From Cinclus cinclus (taxonomy: Eukaryota; Chordata; Aves; Passeriformes; Cinclidae): 64,000 nucleotides of DNA. The translations under genes and the position numbers were made by a program. This document shows, one piece after another, positions 11,801 to 24,557 of this stretch. The DNA lies in assembly GCF_963662255.1 (NCBI RefSeq), contig NC_085046.1, forward strand, positions 142,243,762-142,307,761, given 5' to 3'. Each line of letters begins with the position of its first letter. Position 1 is the stretch's first letter. The notes beneath the pieces were generated by a model. That model had not been told where the DNA came from and searched no databases. It was given only the letters and a program-made list of their open reading frames with translations.

Positions 11801-14800
11801 TTGAATTATTCTGAATATCACTGCAGAACTTCTCTTAGCAGCTCTCCTTTTCTGTTATTCTTGCTCACATCTGTTCAGTGTAGTAATGGATATTTTTTTG
11901 GCTGTAAGCAGTTATGCAGCATGACACTTGGCGAATGGATGTCTCTGTGTGCAATAGCTACTGTTTTTTGAAGACTCATTTGGCTCTTGTCCCCTCTGGG
12001 TGAAACAAACATATAAATATATTGCTATAAACCTCTCACCAACCTTTCATTGCAACTGCTCCCTATTTGACTGACATTGCTTATACTTGAGCTCTCCTCT
12101 GAACTGAACTCTTTTGGGGAAATCTAAAGGATTTGATTTTAAGCTTCAAATTTATCGTGTGTATGTTTGCTCAGTGACAAGTTGTGCTTCTGCTACTTAG
12201 TCAATGGCATATCTGTTCTTTGTAAGAAACATGCTGTTTGTATGTGATATAATTATTTCCACTAACCGCTCAGAACCCAACTGATCACTCTCACAGCCAT
12301 AAATGAATCTGTTTGACAACCTGTTCTCCGCACAGTAGGTAGTCTTCCACTCGCCAGATAATTTATCATTGCATCTGGTTGGCTCTGCCAAGGGATATGT
12401 TCTAGTGCATTTATTCTCGTCTCTAAAAACTTATGACTGGTCATTATCTTGGGGGGGAGACATTCGTAGAACAAAAATTTTATGGTGCATATTTTGTGTC
12501 TCATTTGCAGTGACTCAAAGAGATTTCCTCCTTTAGTTGTTTTCATTCTCTTTTACAGTAGATACCTCTCAGTAATTGCAGAGACCCCCTGGCTGGTTGG
12601 CCCAGGCTCAATGAGAATGTTTCTCAGTGTTGGTGAGAAGTGCTTAATAGATATTAACATGGATGGAGATGATCTGCTCAGCTGTAGGACAGACGTCATT
12701 TGGTACAATTTCCTTTCCTCTACTGCTATAGTGCTCATGCAACCTGAAAGGACCATCTGTAGATCTTTGAGATTAGTGCAGGCCTGTTTATTATTTGGCT
12801 TTTCTGTTCAAGCTGTTTGGCCCTACCTGTCTGGATCTGCTGAGCTAATTGCCTTGATATATGAATGTCCAGGTTGCCTAGGTATCCCAGCAAACAGCAG
12901 ATTTTTTTTAGCACACATTTATTCCTAATTCAAAGGAAGTCTAAGAACCTTCTGAACTGAGAAGCCACCAAAATGGGAAAACCTTCCTCAAGCCTGATCA
13001 AGCCTGAATCAAGCTCTTCTGCCATGCTGTTAAGCAGAATTTTCATTCTCTCAACTCCTCATTACAGTTTGCATTTTTTCCTCAGGGTTCAGGTTCAACG
13101 CCTTCCCTGACATATTTCTATACCAGTTAAAACCAAAGCTCTGCCTTTGAATTACAGAAAGGCAGTAAAATTCACAGATGCTGGAAAAAGGTCAAAATAG
13201 TAGGTGTGACCTGCAAGCTGAGGCTGTCTATTTGATCCCCTGTAAAATATGTGTCTTTATTCTTTAGTAGTAGAATCTCCTGTGTTTTAGCCTTGTCTTG
13301 TCATATGCAGAGGAGGATTAACACTACCAGAAGGAAAATTGAAGATGTCACTCAGAATGGACAGGGCAGTAACTTATCAATAAGAGTATCATCCTTTCAC
13401 CTGACTCCAACACAGAGACATGTCTTGTTTCTATTAATATTTTATAGAACCAGCTGGTACTACTAGATCCAGCCAGTCCCAATGAACTTCATTTTAGCCT
13501 TTTTATTAGCTTATAAATTTGATAGGGTTGATGGATACTATTTAATGGAACGCTTTCTACCTTGTTTCTCCCTCCCTTCCCACCCTGAAAAATCTGACAT
13601 TCATAAATGGGGAGGTCAGTAATTTGCATCCAGCTGAGTGGCTGTCTGGCTTTAATGAGATGATTTGTAATCATAAGCACTGCACTGCAGTGGTGTCTGG
13701 TACAGGGGAAGAGGAACACGTATGCATACTCCAGCTGAGATGAGGGAGAGGTGATGGGAGGGAGGGAAAACACATGGATCAGAAAAAGGAAGCAAGGCTG
13801 GAATGACATAAGGAGCTCCATTAAATGTAATACAATAATGCTGGCCTGGTTAGCATAAGAAGAGCCAGAGGCTGGCTGATGCAAGCCAGTGAAACTCCTG
13901 TTACTTAGGGAAGGCAGGCAGGCAGCTTGCAGGATTGCACTTATCCAGAGCTCTTTAAAGTAGCTGAAAGTAATGGGTTTGTTTTTGCCAGCTGTAAGCC
14001 CTCAGTGCCCTTAATGCACAGCTCTGTCCTTCCTCTTTCACTCCTTATACAAGAAAAAAAAAAAATCTTCCAGACCAGGAAGAAAATTCAGGAGCTAAAG
14101 AGATAATATGTTGAGGAGATGGCATATTCCACATCAGCTGTATTTTCAGCATGTATTCCTAAGCAAGTGGATCATGTTCTACCTTTGTGTGTCTTCCTCT
14201 CTCTGATGCATTTTTAACCCACTTACTCTTTTTATTTCAGTCACACAGAGCAGTAGAAAATTCCTGCAAGTCTCAGGCAGGCAGGTAGAAGAGAGATGGA
14301 GAGTATTAATCCATTCACTGGGGGAAAGACTCAGAAGAGAATCCTTCTGGGAGAGAGAGATTTTTAATTCTCTGGCTTTGATAAAAGCTTCGCTTGGCAT
14401 CTGTTTCAGATCAGACAGCCACGAATCCACCACAGGCAAATCCATAGGAAGCCAGGCTGAGCTGGCTCTCCTGCACACACAACTACTTTCTCTGGCTGAC
14501 TGTGAGAATTTTGCACCTCTCAAAGACTATCTTTCCCTTGTCTCCAGGGTTTCTCTCCTCTGTAGTAGCAATTCTCTGGGATCATCACATGAGACTTTTT
14601 CATTAGACATTCCAGCTGTGGAGGACTAGGTTCCTTTAACCATGTCTCCAGCTGTCTTGAGTTATTCTGCAGCAGGCCAGCTGGATCAGTGTAGTTTTTC
14701 TTACAGCAGCAGTGGAGTAGCTTGGATCAGCTTTAAGGTTGTTATTTTAAAATTCATTAACTACTTTATATTATTTTAAAAAAGACAAAAATAAGAAAGA

Positions 14801-17208
14801 AAAAAGGCAGCAATTGTGCAAACTGATCAGTTTGGCTACAGTCTGCATCCAAGGAGAAGACACTGACTTGAGGCAGGGGGCCTGCAGGTTTGGCCTCACT
14901 CACAGTGTGTCCCAGTTCAGGATAATGTTTTTCATCCCACAGCCCTTTTAGAGGGGTGGAATCTCCAGGACAGCCCTACAGTCACACCGTATCAGGAGAT
15001 TTTCAGCCCTTATTCATCTCATCTTTTTCAGTCATGACCTTGTATCCCCTTCCTCATGTGCCCCTGGAGCATGAAGATCCATCCTTCCAGGCAACAAAGA
15101 GCTTCTCTCTCCCCATCTCCTGAGATCCTTCTGAAAAACTTACATGCTTCATGCGCTTCCTTCTCTGCAGATGTTTGTACCTCCACAACTTTAACCTTCC
15201 CCCCTTTTCTCTGGGGAGACATGTTACCCCTATGTTAAGTACAGAGGTTTAAGTTACAGGGATGTGAGGGTGGCCTTCAGAAATGCTGCCAGTAAGATGT
15301 TTCTCAACCAGATTTTCAGTTCTGATAGATTAAGAAGCAGCAACACAACTTTACCCAGAATGCATAAAATAATAGTTGGCCTTCCTTTGAGAGAGAAGGT
15401 GTCTTCAGTGACCTCAGGGAAAAAAATGTCATCTAGGTAAAATGGATCCCTATAGATTATTCTTTTTGAGAAGAGCCCTGTCCTGGAAGACGGTCTCTCA
15501 ACTTCTCTGCACTTTCCAGGCTGTCTGACTTCATCAGCAGGTCTGTGAGCTGACAGTGTCTCCCACAGCTTTTCTACAGGCACACCAACTGCTTTGCCAG
15601 GTCCTTACAAAATACCAATCTACTGTGCTGTGTAAGCAATGCATCATCTGTCAGAAGGGAATTAGTTGTGTATAGTCTTAATGTTAAGAACATAAATAAA
15701 CTATAGATTGAAAAAAAAGGGTGGTGAGGCGGGAAATTCATTTTTACTGTCCCTCTAATGTACCATGTCTCCTCTTTGTCTAGGGAGTATGCCACAGATG
15801 ATCACCTCTCAGACTGCAGTGCACTTTAATGCCATTGTTCAAGCTAAAAAAACCTTGAAACATTCACTGGGGCTGTTTTATTATTTTCCCAATCATGTTT
15901 CCTTGACTTGACTTGTCCTGTCCCTGTGATCAATAGCAGACGTCACCCAGCATGAGACATGTTTTGGATTGATTTAGAGTGCTTGTTAGTATCAACTTCT
16001 AAATCACTTTGGTGAGCTTCCTCTCTTTGATGTTGTGGCAATGGATATGGTCTTAGGCTGGGATTTTCAAAGGACACAAAACTAAAGAGTCCAGAGCACT
16101 TAAAGCTCTCCAAGCCCTGCTGAAAATCACAGGTGCAACGAGTGCAAGAAATTTACTTGCCTTCAATTATAAGATTTTCAAGCACTTTAAGGTGCACATA
16201 GCTGCTTTATGGGGTTTTCAGAGGTGCCTTTCAGAAGTTGTGTGCTTAGGCATATTTGGAAATCCTATTAGAAGCCATTCAGTATCTTTATATGCCTAAG
16301 TTCCTTTAAAGCCTGACTCAGCATACTGTGATACTCTTCAGTGTGTGAGAAAGCAGCAGCACAAAGAGCAGGTTCTCAGTGAATGACTGATGTTGTTTGA
16401 ATGTTTGGAATACAAGCCAAATCCCAAATGCAAGGGCTCATATGTTACAGTCATATAAGCCAGTCACTTGTTTCTTCAACAGTTGTCACAGCAAAGCTGT
16501 CATTTATCACATTCTTATCCTTGATACACACTCTGGGAGGAGGAAGGATCCACGAAGCAAGTGGAAGTGTGATTCAGAAACTTCATCAAACTGAGCAATG
16601 AAAATGCTCCCAGCCATGGCCTTTCTGTTTGGGTATGTGGAATGGATAGCTGGAGTTCCTCACATAATTTAGGTTACATTAACATTTTTCAAGAAAAATC
16701 CACAGTCTGGATTTAGTTTGAATAAATAGGAGCTTCAAAACCAAAGTCTAAAACATCTCATTCCATTCTTACCAACTTCCAGCTGAAGGATATTTCTGAT
16801 CATGAATTATAATGGTGGAAAGTATTGACTGATTCAATGGGAGCAAGAGGGAGAGACAGACAGACACATAGGCCATTTCCGAGCAGATATATCCTGCTTC
16901 ATATGAGTTTTCTTATTAAAATTATCCCAGCATATACATTGTCTATTCAAGCATGAAGTGCTCGTTACAAGTCTCTACATGAATAATGTACACTTAAAAT
17001 GATTCCCTGTGCCATAAATATTGACCTTGGTTAATAATTGACTATGGGTTTCTCTCTCTGGTCCTCTGAACACTACTGACTGAGTGTCTGGACTCTTCCC
17101 ATGCTGCTTCTTTCCTTTCACTCCTTTAATTTTCCAAGAAGATATACTGATAATATCGGTATAATGATGACACAAGTTTGGATTGGAGCATATAGCAACT
17201 CCTCTATG
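8871..17208. other. Unique non-coding DNA, including an ORF- and CpG-enriched sub-region
   Basis: No recognisable gene or interspersed repeat. Between about 11480 and 12930 there are two open frames of 162 codons (11483-11971) and 148 codons (12482-12928), and CpG is less depleted than elsewhere. Neither product resembles a family I know. Frames of 103-131 codons at 13489-13884, 14179-14523 and 15254-15583 on the minus strand also lack recognisable domains. Short A runs occur at 14053-14065 and near 15711. Confidence 0.55.
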
Positions 17209-17294
17209 CATCCCATCCCATCCCATCCCATCCCATCCCATCCCATCCCATCCCATCCCATCCCATCCCATCCCATCCCATCCCATCCCATCCC
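17209..17294 (+). repeat. (ATCCC)n pentanucleotide array, about 17 units
   Basis: A perfect or near-perfect tandem of the CATCC/ATCCC pentamer, 86 bases long. Read on the minus strand it is (GGGAT)n, which produces a spurious pentapeptide repeat (MGWDG) in a minus-strand open frame. The homogeneity suggests a young, probably length-variable array. The G-rich minus strand could form unusual structures, though the GGG runs are separated by only AT. Confidence 0.97.
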
Positions 17295-20200
17295 TGCTTA
17301 GTGTCCCTTGTGATTTAATTGGAAAATCTAAAAAAAAAAAACATATTACCTTTCTAATTTAATCTCCGATTACTTTGCTGGTGTTTGCTGCAGTTCTTGT
17401 TAATTTTTCTTTAATATATAGTTAACATTATTACAGTAAAATACATCTATCACTCACTTTGTGAGACTGGTTCATAAAAAAAGCTTCAAAGAGCAGTATA
17501 TAGACCAAATTTGCTGCTCGAACTGCAGTGGATGAAAGACATTCCTTGTATTTGAAGTTTCCCAACCTCATGCTTGATAAATCTGTACTGCCTGTACTGA
17601 GTATTTGGAAGAATCTATAGATTCATGGAAGAAGAAAAGCTGAACGATCGTGAAGTGTTGCCTGGCAGAGTGCAGGTTTACAATGTCAACTTCAGCCAAG
17701 ACTCCAGAGCTGTGCCTCTGCAGGCCCTCAGTCTGCAGCTTTTAGGCTGGGTGTGCAGAAAAATTACTCTTACCTCATACACCAGCATACTTTATATGTC
17801 TGTCTAGAATGAGTTTTCCACAGAGCTTTGCCTGGGCTTCATACATTAGATGAAAACTGCAAGCAAAGATAAAATGCACTGAATATTGTGTCTGTGGCAT
17901 TCAGGTACCAGAGAGAAGTGATTAAAGGCTTTGATAGCAACACTATGAAAAGATTTCATCAGAGTGTTTTATCCTCTAAGTTCTGACAGAATTTTCCTCT
18001 TTTGCACGTTCTGCAAATATGTGTTACTAAAAATGCTGTGGTTGTTCCTATAGTTCCCAATTTTTCCCCCGGTGACAGAGTTATAGCCACTCCATATGGG
18101 AGCTGAGAAGACTGTTTCTTCTTTCACTCTCAGCCTTTGCAATTCTTAGCCCAATGGCTCCTTGCTTTGAGAGAGAGTGATATGGAGGATGCTGTCCAAC
18201 AAGCAATATCTATTTATGGAGACAGTGAATACACAATGAGTTAGGAGATGGTGACCAAAATGTGCAGCATTGTTTGTGGGTCCTTGAGGACCAATAAAAA
18301 TAATAGAACTGCAACTGTAAATAGCTTATTCCAAACATCCAATTTCTATGCTTGGAATTCAGGACTCTGTCCAGACCATAAAATTAATCCTCATTGCCTG
18401 CTGAACCTTGGAAGCAGGGTTCCTCTGCCAAAGGTCACTCAGTTCTCAGTGGTGGCATCAGTGCTGATCTGTTTCAGGTCTGTGCATAAACATTTCCTCT
18501 GCTTGGTTACAGGCTGGAACTGCATGAAGACCATTGGAAAACTGGGTGAAGTGCCATAGCCCCTTCATAGCTAAGGATTTCACCTCAAGGAAAGATACAC
18601 AAAAGGACTTAGGTACAAAAATTGACATATTCTGTGATAGGTAATATAAGGAGAATACCGAAAAGGTTTTGCCTTGGGCTAATACTTGAAATTATTGGTG
18701 AAGGAATGACGAGACTTCATAATCATAGCTAAGGCTAGATGTGGAAAAATATGCTTTATGTTCAATGTTGCTTTTAATTTTTACTATGCCAAGAATGATA
18801 ATGTCTGTAATACATTTTTCAGTATTTAAGATTTTCAATTATTATGTATTAATTGAGAATATTTAGAAATGGCTAAAGGGGACAAACTGAGTTATAGGTT
18901 TTTTTGCATAGATTTACACTGATGTAACATGCACAGATAAAAACTCAGTTTACATCATCTCTTTAATTTTATTTTCAAGTGTGCTCCTTCCTTTGTAGAA
19001 TGAATCATACAGCCTATAAGCTGCTTTAATATCTCTGGTGGTGGTATTCTGACCCACAAGAGAAAAGAATCAGTAACCCCCTCTTACTCCTCTCTTATAG
19101 GTCATCATGTAATCGCATAATCAAACTTTCAGTTTAAAGTTGTACTGGAAACAGTGTTTAATACAGTTATGTGGACCTTTACTGGATTTTTCACATTAGA
19201 ATACAATACAGTCCATATGGAAATAAAAGGGATGTAGATACACCCAATGCACCCTCCTGAATTGAAGTTCTGTGTCACTACCACTACAATCTATTGATAA
19301 GACATTTTGCTTCCCATCATGGTCTTGCCTTAGGAAGAAAAAAAAAAAAGGGGCTGAGTTATGATGCTTTGCTGTTATAGCAAACATGATGATTCTTATC
19401 CTATATCCCCACCCCCTCCCTTAAAGCACAAAACAAGCTTAAACCTCACTCAAAATTCAGTGAAATTCAGTGGCCACGAGGTCTTCAGAGATGATACTGA
19501 AGGTAAGGACATGCCTCCAGGCCAGTCAATGGGATGCTCTAACACAAGTCCACTCACCAAATGACACTTATCTCCGGGCTTCTGGGAGATTTCACCTCTA
19601 TCTGTGCCCAAATGGGGTGGTATTGATACAACTGTCAGTTGTCAAAAAAGGTAGAAATCCACACAAATCTGTTGTGAAGCCTGAGTGTTAGCAGCTTGCC
19701 TCAGGGCTGGTGATTACCAGTAGGAGTTTGGCAGTGACACGGAATTTACATAGAAGTTTTCACGTTCTGCTTAACCTAAACCATCAGCAACACCAAATGA
19801 GACATAGGTGAAAAACTTAAAGATGTTCTCATTAGTTAATTATATGAATTGCAGTTTTATACCAGAAATCAGTGCCCCCTGTTGCTTGACAGACACTTGG
19901 TAGATAATTTCCAGTTGTCTCTGTACAAGGGACCGGGTGCAGCCCATCCTGGTTGGTAAAATCCCAGCCACATTGTAAGTGTGCACATCTGCTCATGTGA
20001 ATGGACAGACCTCTTCTGGCACCTCTAGGCTCCAAGCCAGCAAAGAGGGCTGCCCATCCAGGCCTCCTTTGTAACTGGACCCTAGAACACCCATCTGAGC
20101 TGCAGTTGGTGCTTGTGGGAAGTACTTTCTACTCTGCAGGGCTGTGAGTGAGAAGGCAGAGCTGGGCTCTGCTGCTGCCAAGCTGGGCATGGAAACATGT

Positions 20201-21384
20201 CCCTTTCCCTCATCCTCATCCTTCTCCCTCCCTCTCCTGTGGTCTGTGAGCAGAGGCAAGCCTGTCTCATCCTGCTTCTATGTGCAGTGCCCTGCAAAAT
20301 ATGGTCTTGATCGTATCTGTGGTTTACAGGCTTTATTATAGGACATAGAAACAATGGGAGTTTTATTACCCTGAATGTATAATTTCTGTTTGAATGCTCC
20401 CTCAGCATGGTACTCTGACTCCAGGCTTGCTGTAAGAGGCTCACATAGTAATTAAAAGATTGCTAATATTGCTAATGCTGTTCAAAGCATAATTCCACAT
20501 CAAAACTCTGCTTGGCTTTTGGAGCCTTGTTTAAAATCCAAGTTTTATCCCACTTCAATTCAGCTTCTGAGCCTCCTCTCCACAGTGGATCAAACCAAGG
20601 GCCTGGATCCAACCATACTCTGAATGAAGCTCCAGATTGTATAGCTTCAAGTCATCTTCCTATGTATGAAATTGCATGCTGTACTGCTTTGTAGAGCAGA
20701 AGTCCTTGGTCAAGTGCTTTTGTGCTCTACTATGTAAAAATGCAATAAAACCAACTTTTCCAGTCAGTTTATAAAAACCCAGTTTATTATAGCCCCAAAA
20801 ATTAATACCCTGGAGATAAAGCTGGTAACTTCCCAATAGAAGTTTATCCCAAGTAGAGCTGAGGAACACTTTCACACCATGACCCAAAATACAGTTGTGA
20901 CCAGTGAATTCCATCACAGTCCACAAATGAGGGCACGACTTAGCTTTTTCCTTCTTTCAGAGATAGGAAATACAGCCTGCAGGTCTCAAAGGCAAGTAAA
21001 ATCAATGGGCCCACCTCTTGCAGATTAAAAAAAAAAAAAAAAAAAACAATAAAAACAAACTGCTAATTACCACAGTGAGGAAATGATTTTCATAAAAGCC
21101 CAGTTCCTATTTTGGCACAGAGCTAATTGGTTAGAAGTCCTATGAACTGTGTACACTGATTACTGGTCTCTTTCAAAATATGTCACAGTGGGAGCTGCTA
21201 GTTTGTGAACACTTGAGAAAATCTCCCCTCACATTAGCAATACTAGCAAAAGGTTTTTCATCTGCTGCTTAACTCTGGTGAGGGTCTGAATATGGCCATT
21301 TAATATCAAAATTAGAGGTTTCTCAGTGGAAAACTACAGTTGACCTCTGTGGTTTGACTCAGGTGTAGTACAGTCTTTGGAGGT
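17295..21384. other. Unique non-coding DNA
   Basis: No gene recognised. Homopolymer A runs occur at 17330-17341, 19338-19349 and 21027-21046. The longest frame (120 codons, minus, 20082-20444) has no family features. The left edge of the solo LTR follows. Confidence 0.55.
21027..21046 (+). repeat. A20 homopolymer
   Basis: Twenty consecutive A bases followed by ACAATAAAAACAAAC. There is no recognisable retrocopy upstream, so it is treated as simple sequence and not as the tail of a processed pseudogene. Confidence 0.9.
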
Positions 21385-22379
21385 TGTAGTGGGTTGACAC
21401 TGTCTATAAGCTAGGTACCACTATCACTTGCCTCTGCAACTGGACAGGGGAGAGAAAATATAACAAAGGGTTCAGGGGTTAAGATAAGGATCGTGAGAGA
21501 TCACTCACTAAACACCATCACAGGCAAACCAGCTTGAATTGGAGATATTAATTGAATTTATCACTAACAAAATCAAAGCAGGATAATGAGAAGTAAAATA
21601 AGGCTTTAAAAACTCCTTCCCTCCATCCCTCCTTCCTTCCCAACCTCCTGCCCCAGCAGCACAGGGAGATAGGAATAAGATTTACAGTCAGTTTGTCACA
21701 GGATTTTCCTGCTGGTGCATAGGGAGAAGAGTCTATCCCCTGCTCCAGTGTGGGGTTCCTCTTATGTGAGACAGTTCTCCACAAACTTCTGCAATATGGG
21801 TCACTCTTCCATGGGGTGCAGTCCTGCAGGAACAGGATGCTTCACTGTGGGCCACCACAAGGTCACAAGTCCTACCAGGAGACCTGCTCCAGCATGGGCT
21901 CCTCTCTCAATTTGTCTGCAGGTCCCTGCCATGGGCATCCCATGGGGTCACAGTCTCCTCTCAGACATGCACCTGTTCTGGTGTGGATCTCCTTCATGGG
22001 CTGCAGGTGGATCTCTGCATCCCCATGGATCACTGTGGGCTGTAGGGGCACAGCTGCCTCACCATGGTCTCACCATGGGCTGCAGGAGAATCTCAACTGC
22101 AGTGCCTGGAGCACCTCCTGCCCCTCCCTCTGCACTGACCTGGGTGTCTGCCAGGCTGTTCTTCTCACATGTTCTCACCTCCATCTTCTCTGGCTGCAAT
22201 TACATTTGCACAATACCTTTTTGCTCTGTGTTGTGACAGAGGTGTTTTCATCATTTCTAACTGGTCCAGCCTTGAGTAGCAGCACACACAGGGGAAGCTT
22301 CTGGCAGCTTCTCACAAAAGCCACCCCTGTAGCCCCCCACTACCAAAACCTGGCCACACAAGCCCAATACCCCATTTCA
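21385..22379 (-). mobile_element. Solo LTR of an avian endogenous retrovirus (ERVL-like)
   Basis: About 995 bases matching, from memory, a common avian LTR family. In minus-strand sense it begins TGAAATGGGG near 22379 and ends CAACCCACTACA at 21385, giving TG...CA termini. Diagnostic internal stretches are the pyrimidine-rich CCTTCCCTCC block, the repeated 'CATGGG(C)TGCAGG' modules and the GGGGAAGCTTCTGGCAGCTTCTC segment. No internal retroviral genes flank it, so it is a solo LTR left by recombination between two LTRs. The 5-base flanks (GAGGT left, CATCA right) do not match, so the target duplication has decayed or the edges are off by a few bases. Compared with my recollection of the family, the TATA-like region and part of the 5' segment are degraded. 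The ERVL assignment is less certain than the LTR call. Confidence 0.85.
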
Positions 22380-24293
22380 CATCACTGCTCTAACAGTAGA
22401 ATACTGTCTACTGCTTTCTTCTCTGTTCTTTCAACCCATTTTCTTTTTAACATGGGGAAAAATCTTCTTGGCACTCCTCCTAGTCTTGGTCAGCCAGGAA
22501 GTGTTGACTGTGTTGCACTTTCACTGCATTAAATCTGTCAACCTTATATGAGAATAAACTCAAATTTTCTGATAAACATACCTAGGGCACAAAGAAGGCA
22601 GCTCTACCAAGCTACAAGCATGTAATTTCCAATGAGTCTTTTGACTGTGCATACTCTGTGTGTGCTCTCCATCTCATAAGCCAAGAATTTGAGCAGCCTT
22701 TTCCACAAGGAAACTGGCATTTTAGTTTCCTGAGCAAGAAGGAGCAAGAGGTTGTTTTCAAAGAGTATTATGAAAAGCAGTTTATCTGATCTGTGGTCAA
22801 TGTATCATCCTTCTCTCACTTTGTAGCCATTTTTTTTGAGAGTGATGAATTATAGTCATCACTGCATTCAATTAATTTTTCCTCAGCTGGTTCTTATAGT
22901 GTGTACTAAGTGTCCTCTAACAGCTGATAAATCATCCCTGAGTGGGTGCAGAGGCAGCAGCAGTGACATACACTGGACTGACGACAGGAATGTGCCACAC
23001 CATCTCTTGTCCCCTCTTCCCGGAAAGAATTTTGTGACCTTTGGTGGCATTTGCAAGAAGCCATTTTATACTGATGTTCCATGGCTCTATTGATCTCTGT
23101 GTAATATTAATCTTAAACAAACAGGCCGTATAATTTATGTAAACTCCATAGGTAATTAAATTCCTTCCAGCAAAGGTCAGGGCAGAATATTTAAGATTTC
23201 ATTTGAATAGAAATTACAGTTAGAAATGAAAAGGGGAAAAAAACGAAGAGGGAAAGGAAGAAATGTGGAGCTTGTCATATCAATTATTACCGTGTAACTA
23301 AGAGGAATCAAGTTACTTCTCAAGGGCTCATCTGCACACACAGTTTGGAAATGTTTGCCTAGAATGACTTATAAATAAGTTTAAGAAATGTTCGAATAGT
23401 TCTAATGGATAGTGAATGAAAACATCACCTTTTTTTTTCAAAGAGAGCTGAGACTCCCCTTCTTAAGTGAACAAAGCACGTCTTTGTAACTGACCATGAC
23501 TGTAGTGTCCATTCTTCCTTTACCACAACCTCAAGGCCATGGAGACCATTATTTCTCTCTTTACCTTCCAATTTCAAAAATCTTTGAATTTTAGTGTTGA
23601 AGCTTTTCTTCTACAAAAATAATATGCATTCACTGGGCAAGTCCAGATGCTCATATTGAATGCATAGCTTCTAAGAAAGGACATTGAACAAAAACTACTT
23701 CATGACAAAATTTCAGGCTTTGAATATTGCCTTTTTTTGCTTGATATGTCCCAAACTGTCAGAATGTTGTGCCATGTTTGGGAAAGGCTTGCATAATTTC
23801 TACTACTTATCTGATAAAATAGTCTCTGGTCACAAGGCTGAGAAGGGACCTAGGCTGGGCACAGAGACATTCAGCTGGTGAAAACCTAGGAGCAATCCAA
23901 TCTATGGAGAAGGTTTCAGTGAGTGTCACAGACACTTTCTCCTCCAGCTGAGAAGAGTCTACATTCACAGAGAAGGCTGGGGTATAAAATACTCTCAGTT
24001 ACAGGATAGCTTAAGAGGTACAGGTAGGATTTTTCAGAGCAACTCTTCATAGTCTTTTTCACCCCACTGAATGGCCTGTAAATGCTGTTGTGAAGGCTGA
24101 TCATCACTTAGAAATGTAATCCTGGTCTCATCTTAGTGCTATGCATTGCCAAGCCCCAATAATTTGCAGAAATTATGGTGTAAAAGTTTGTCCCCATTCA
24201 GCAAATGGTGACCACTAGGAATTCAGAAGCAAAGAGCACCTGTGGCTGCATTTTAAACACTGCCTGCCCACTGCTCTGAGGCAGCTGCAGCAT

Positions 24294-24329
24294 CTGCTGC
24301 AGGTCTTGCTGCTGCAGGTTTTGCTGCAG
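24294..24329 (-). repeat. 15-base tandem repeat, about 2.4 copies
   Basis: Units CTGCTGCAGGTCTTG (24294-24308) and CTGCTGCAGGTTTTG (24309-24323) differ by one base and are followed by a partial CTGCAG. The period is a multiple of three. On the minus strand the units read as successive Q-(D/N)-L-Q-Q pentapeptides in the relic frame. Confidence 0.85.
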
Positions 24330-24481
24330 TCCTAATGCAACCACAGTAACATCTGTCTCACCAGCTTTGCAACAGCATCTTCCATCTTTCAGCTGGCTGC
24401 CTTTGCATGGTCAGAAGCCATCTGTGTTCACACTGCCTGTCTCTGTTACTGATATGATTGAAATCCCATCTGCTCCTCCAC

Positions 24482-24557
24482 TGACTGCTGCTCTCATTAT
24501 GGCTGCAATGTCACACACTCTTGTGCTTTCTGCTGCTGTTACTGCTGTAATGTCACA
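24482..24557 (-). repeat. Imperfect 42-base repeat, two copies
   Basis: Copies centred on AATGTCACA at 24507-24515 and 24549-24557 are preceded by related CTGCTG(T/C)T-type sequence. The 42-base spacing equals 14 codons and keeps the minus-strand frame. Confidence 0.6.

Noticed and set aside
13489..13884. 131-codon minus-strand frame
   Set aside because: No domain, signal or splice context; within the range expected by chance for this length of A+T-rich DNA.
16975..17286. Minus-strand frame with a repeated MGWDG pentapeptide
   Set aside because: It is simply the translation of the (GGGAT)n microsatellite.
21715..22532. Two overlapping plus-strand open frames of 173 and 260 codons that look like a gene
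   Set aside because: They lie almost entirely inside a recognisable LTR, antisense to it, and arise from its repeated GC-rich modules.
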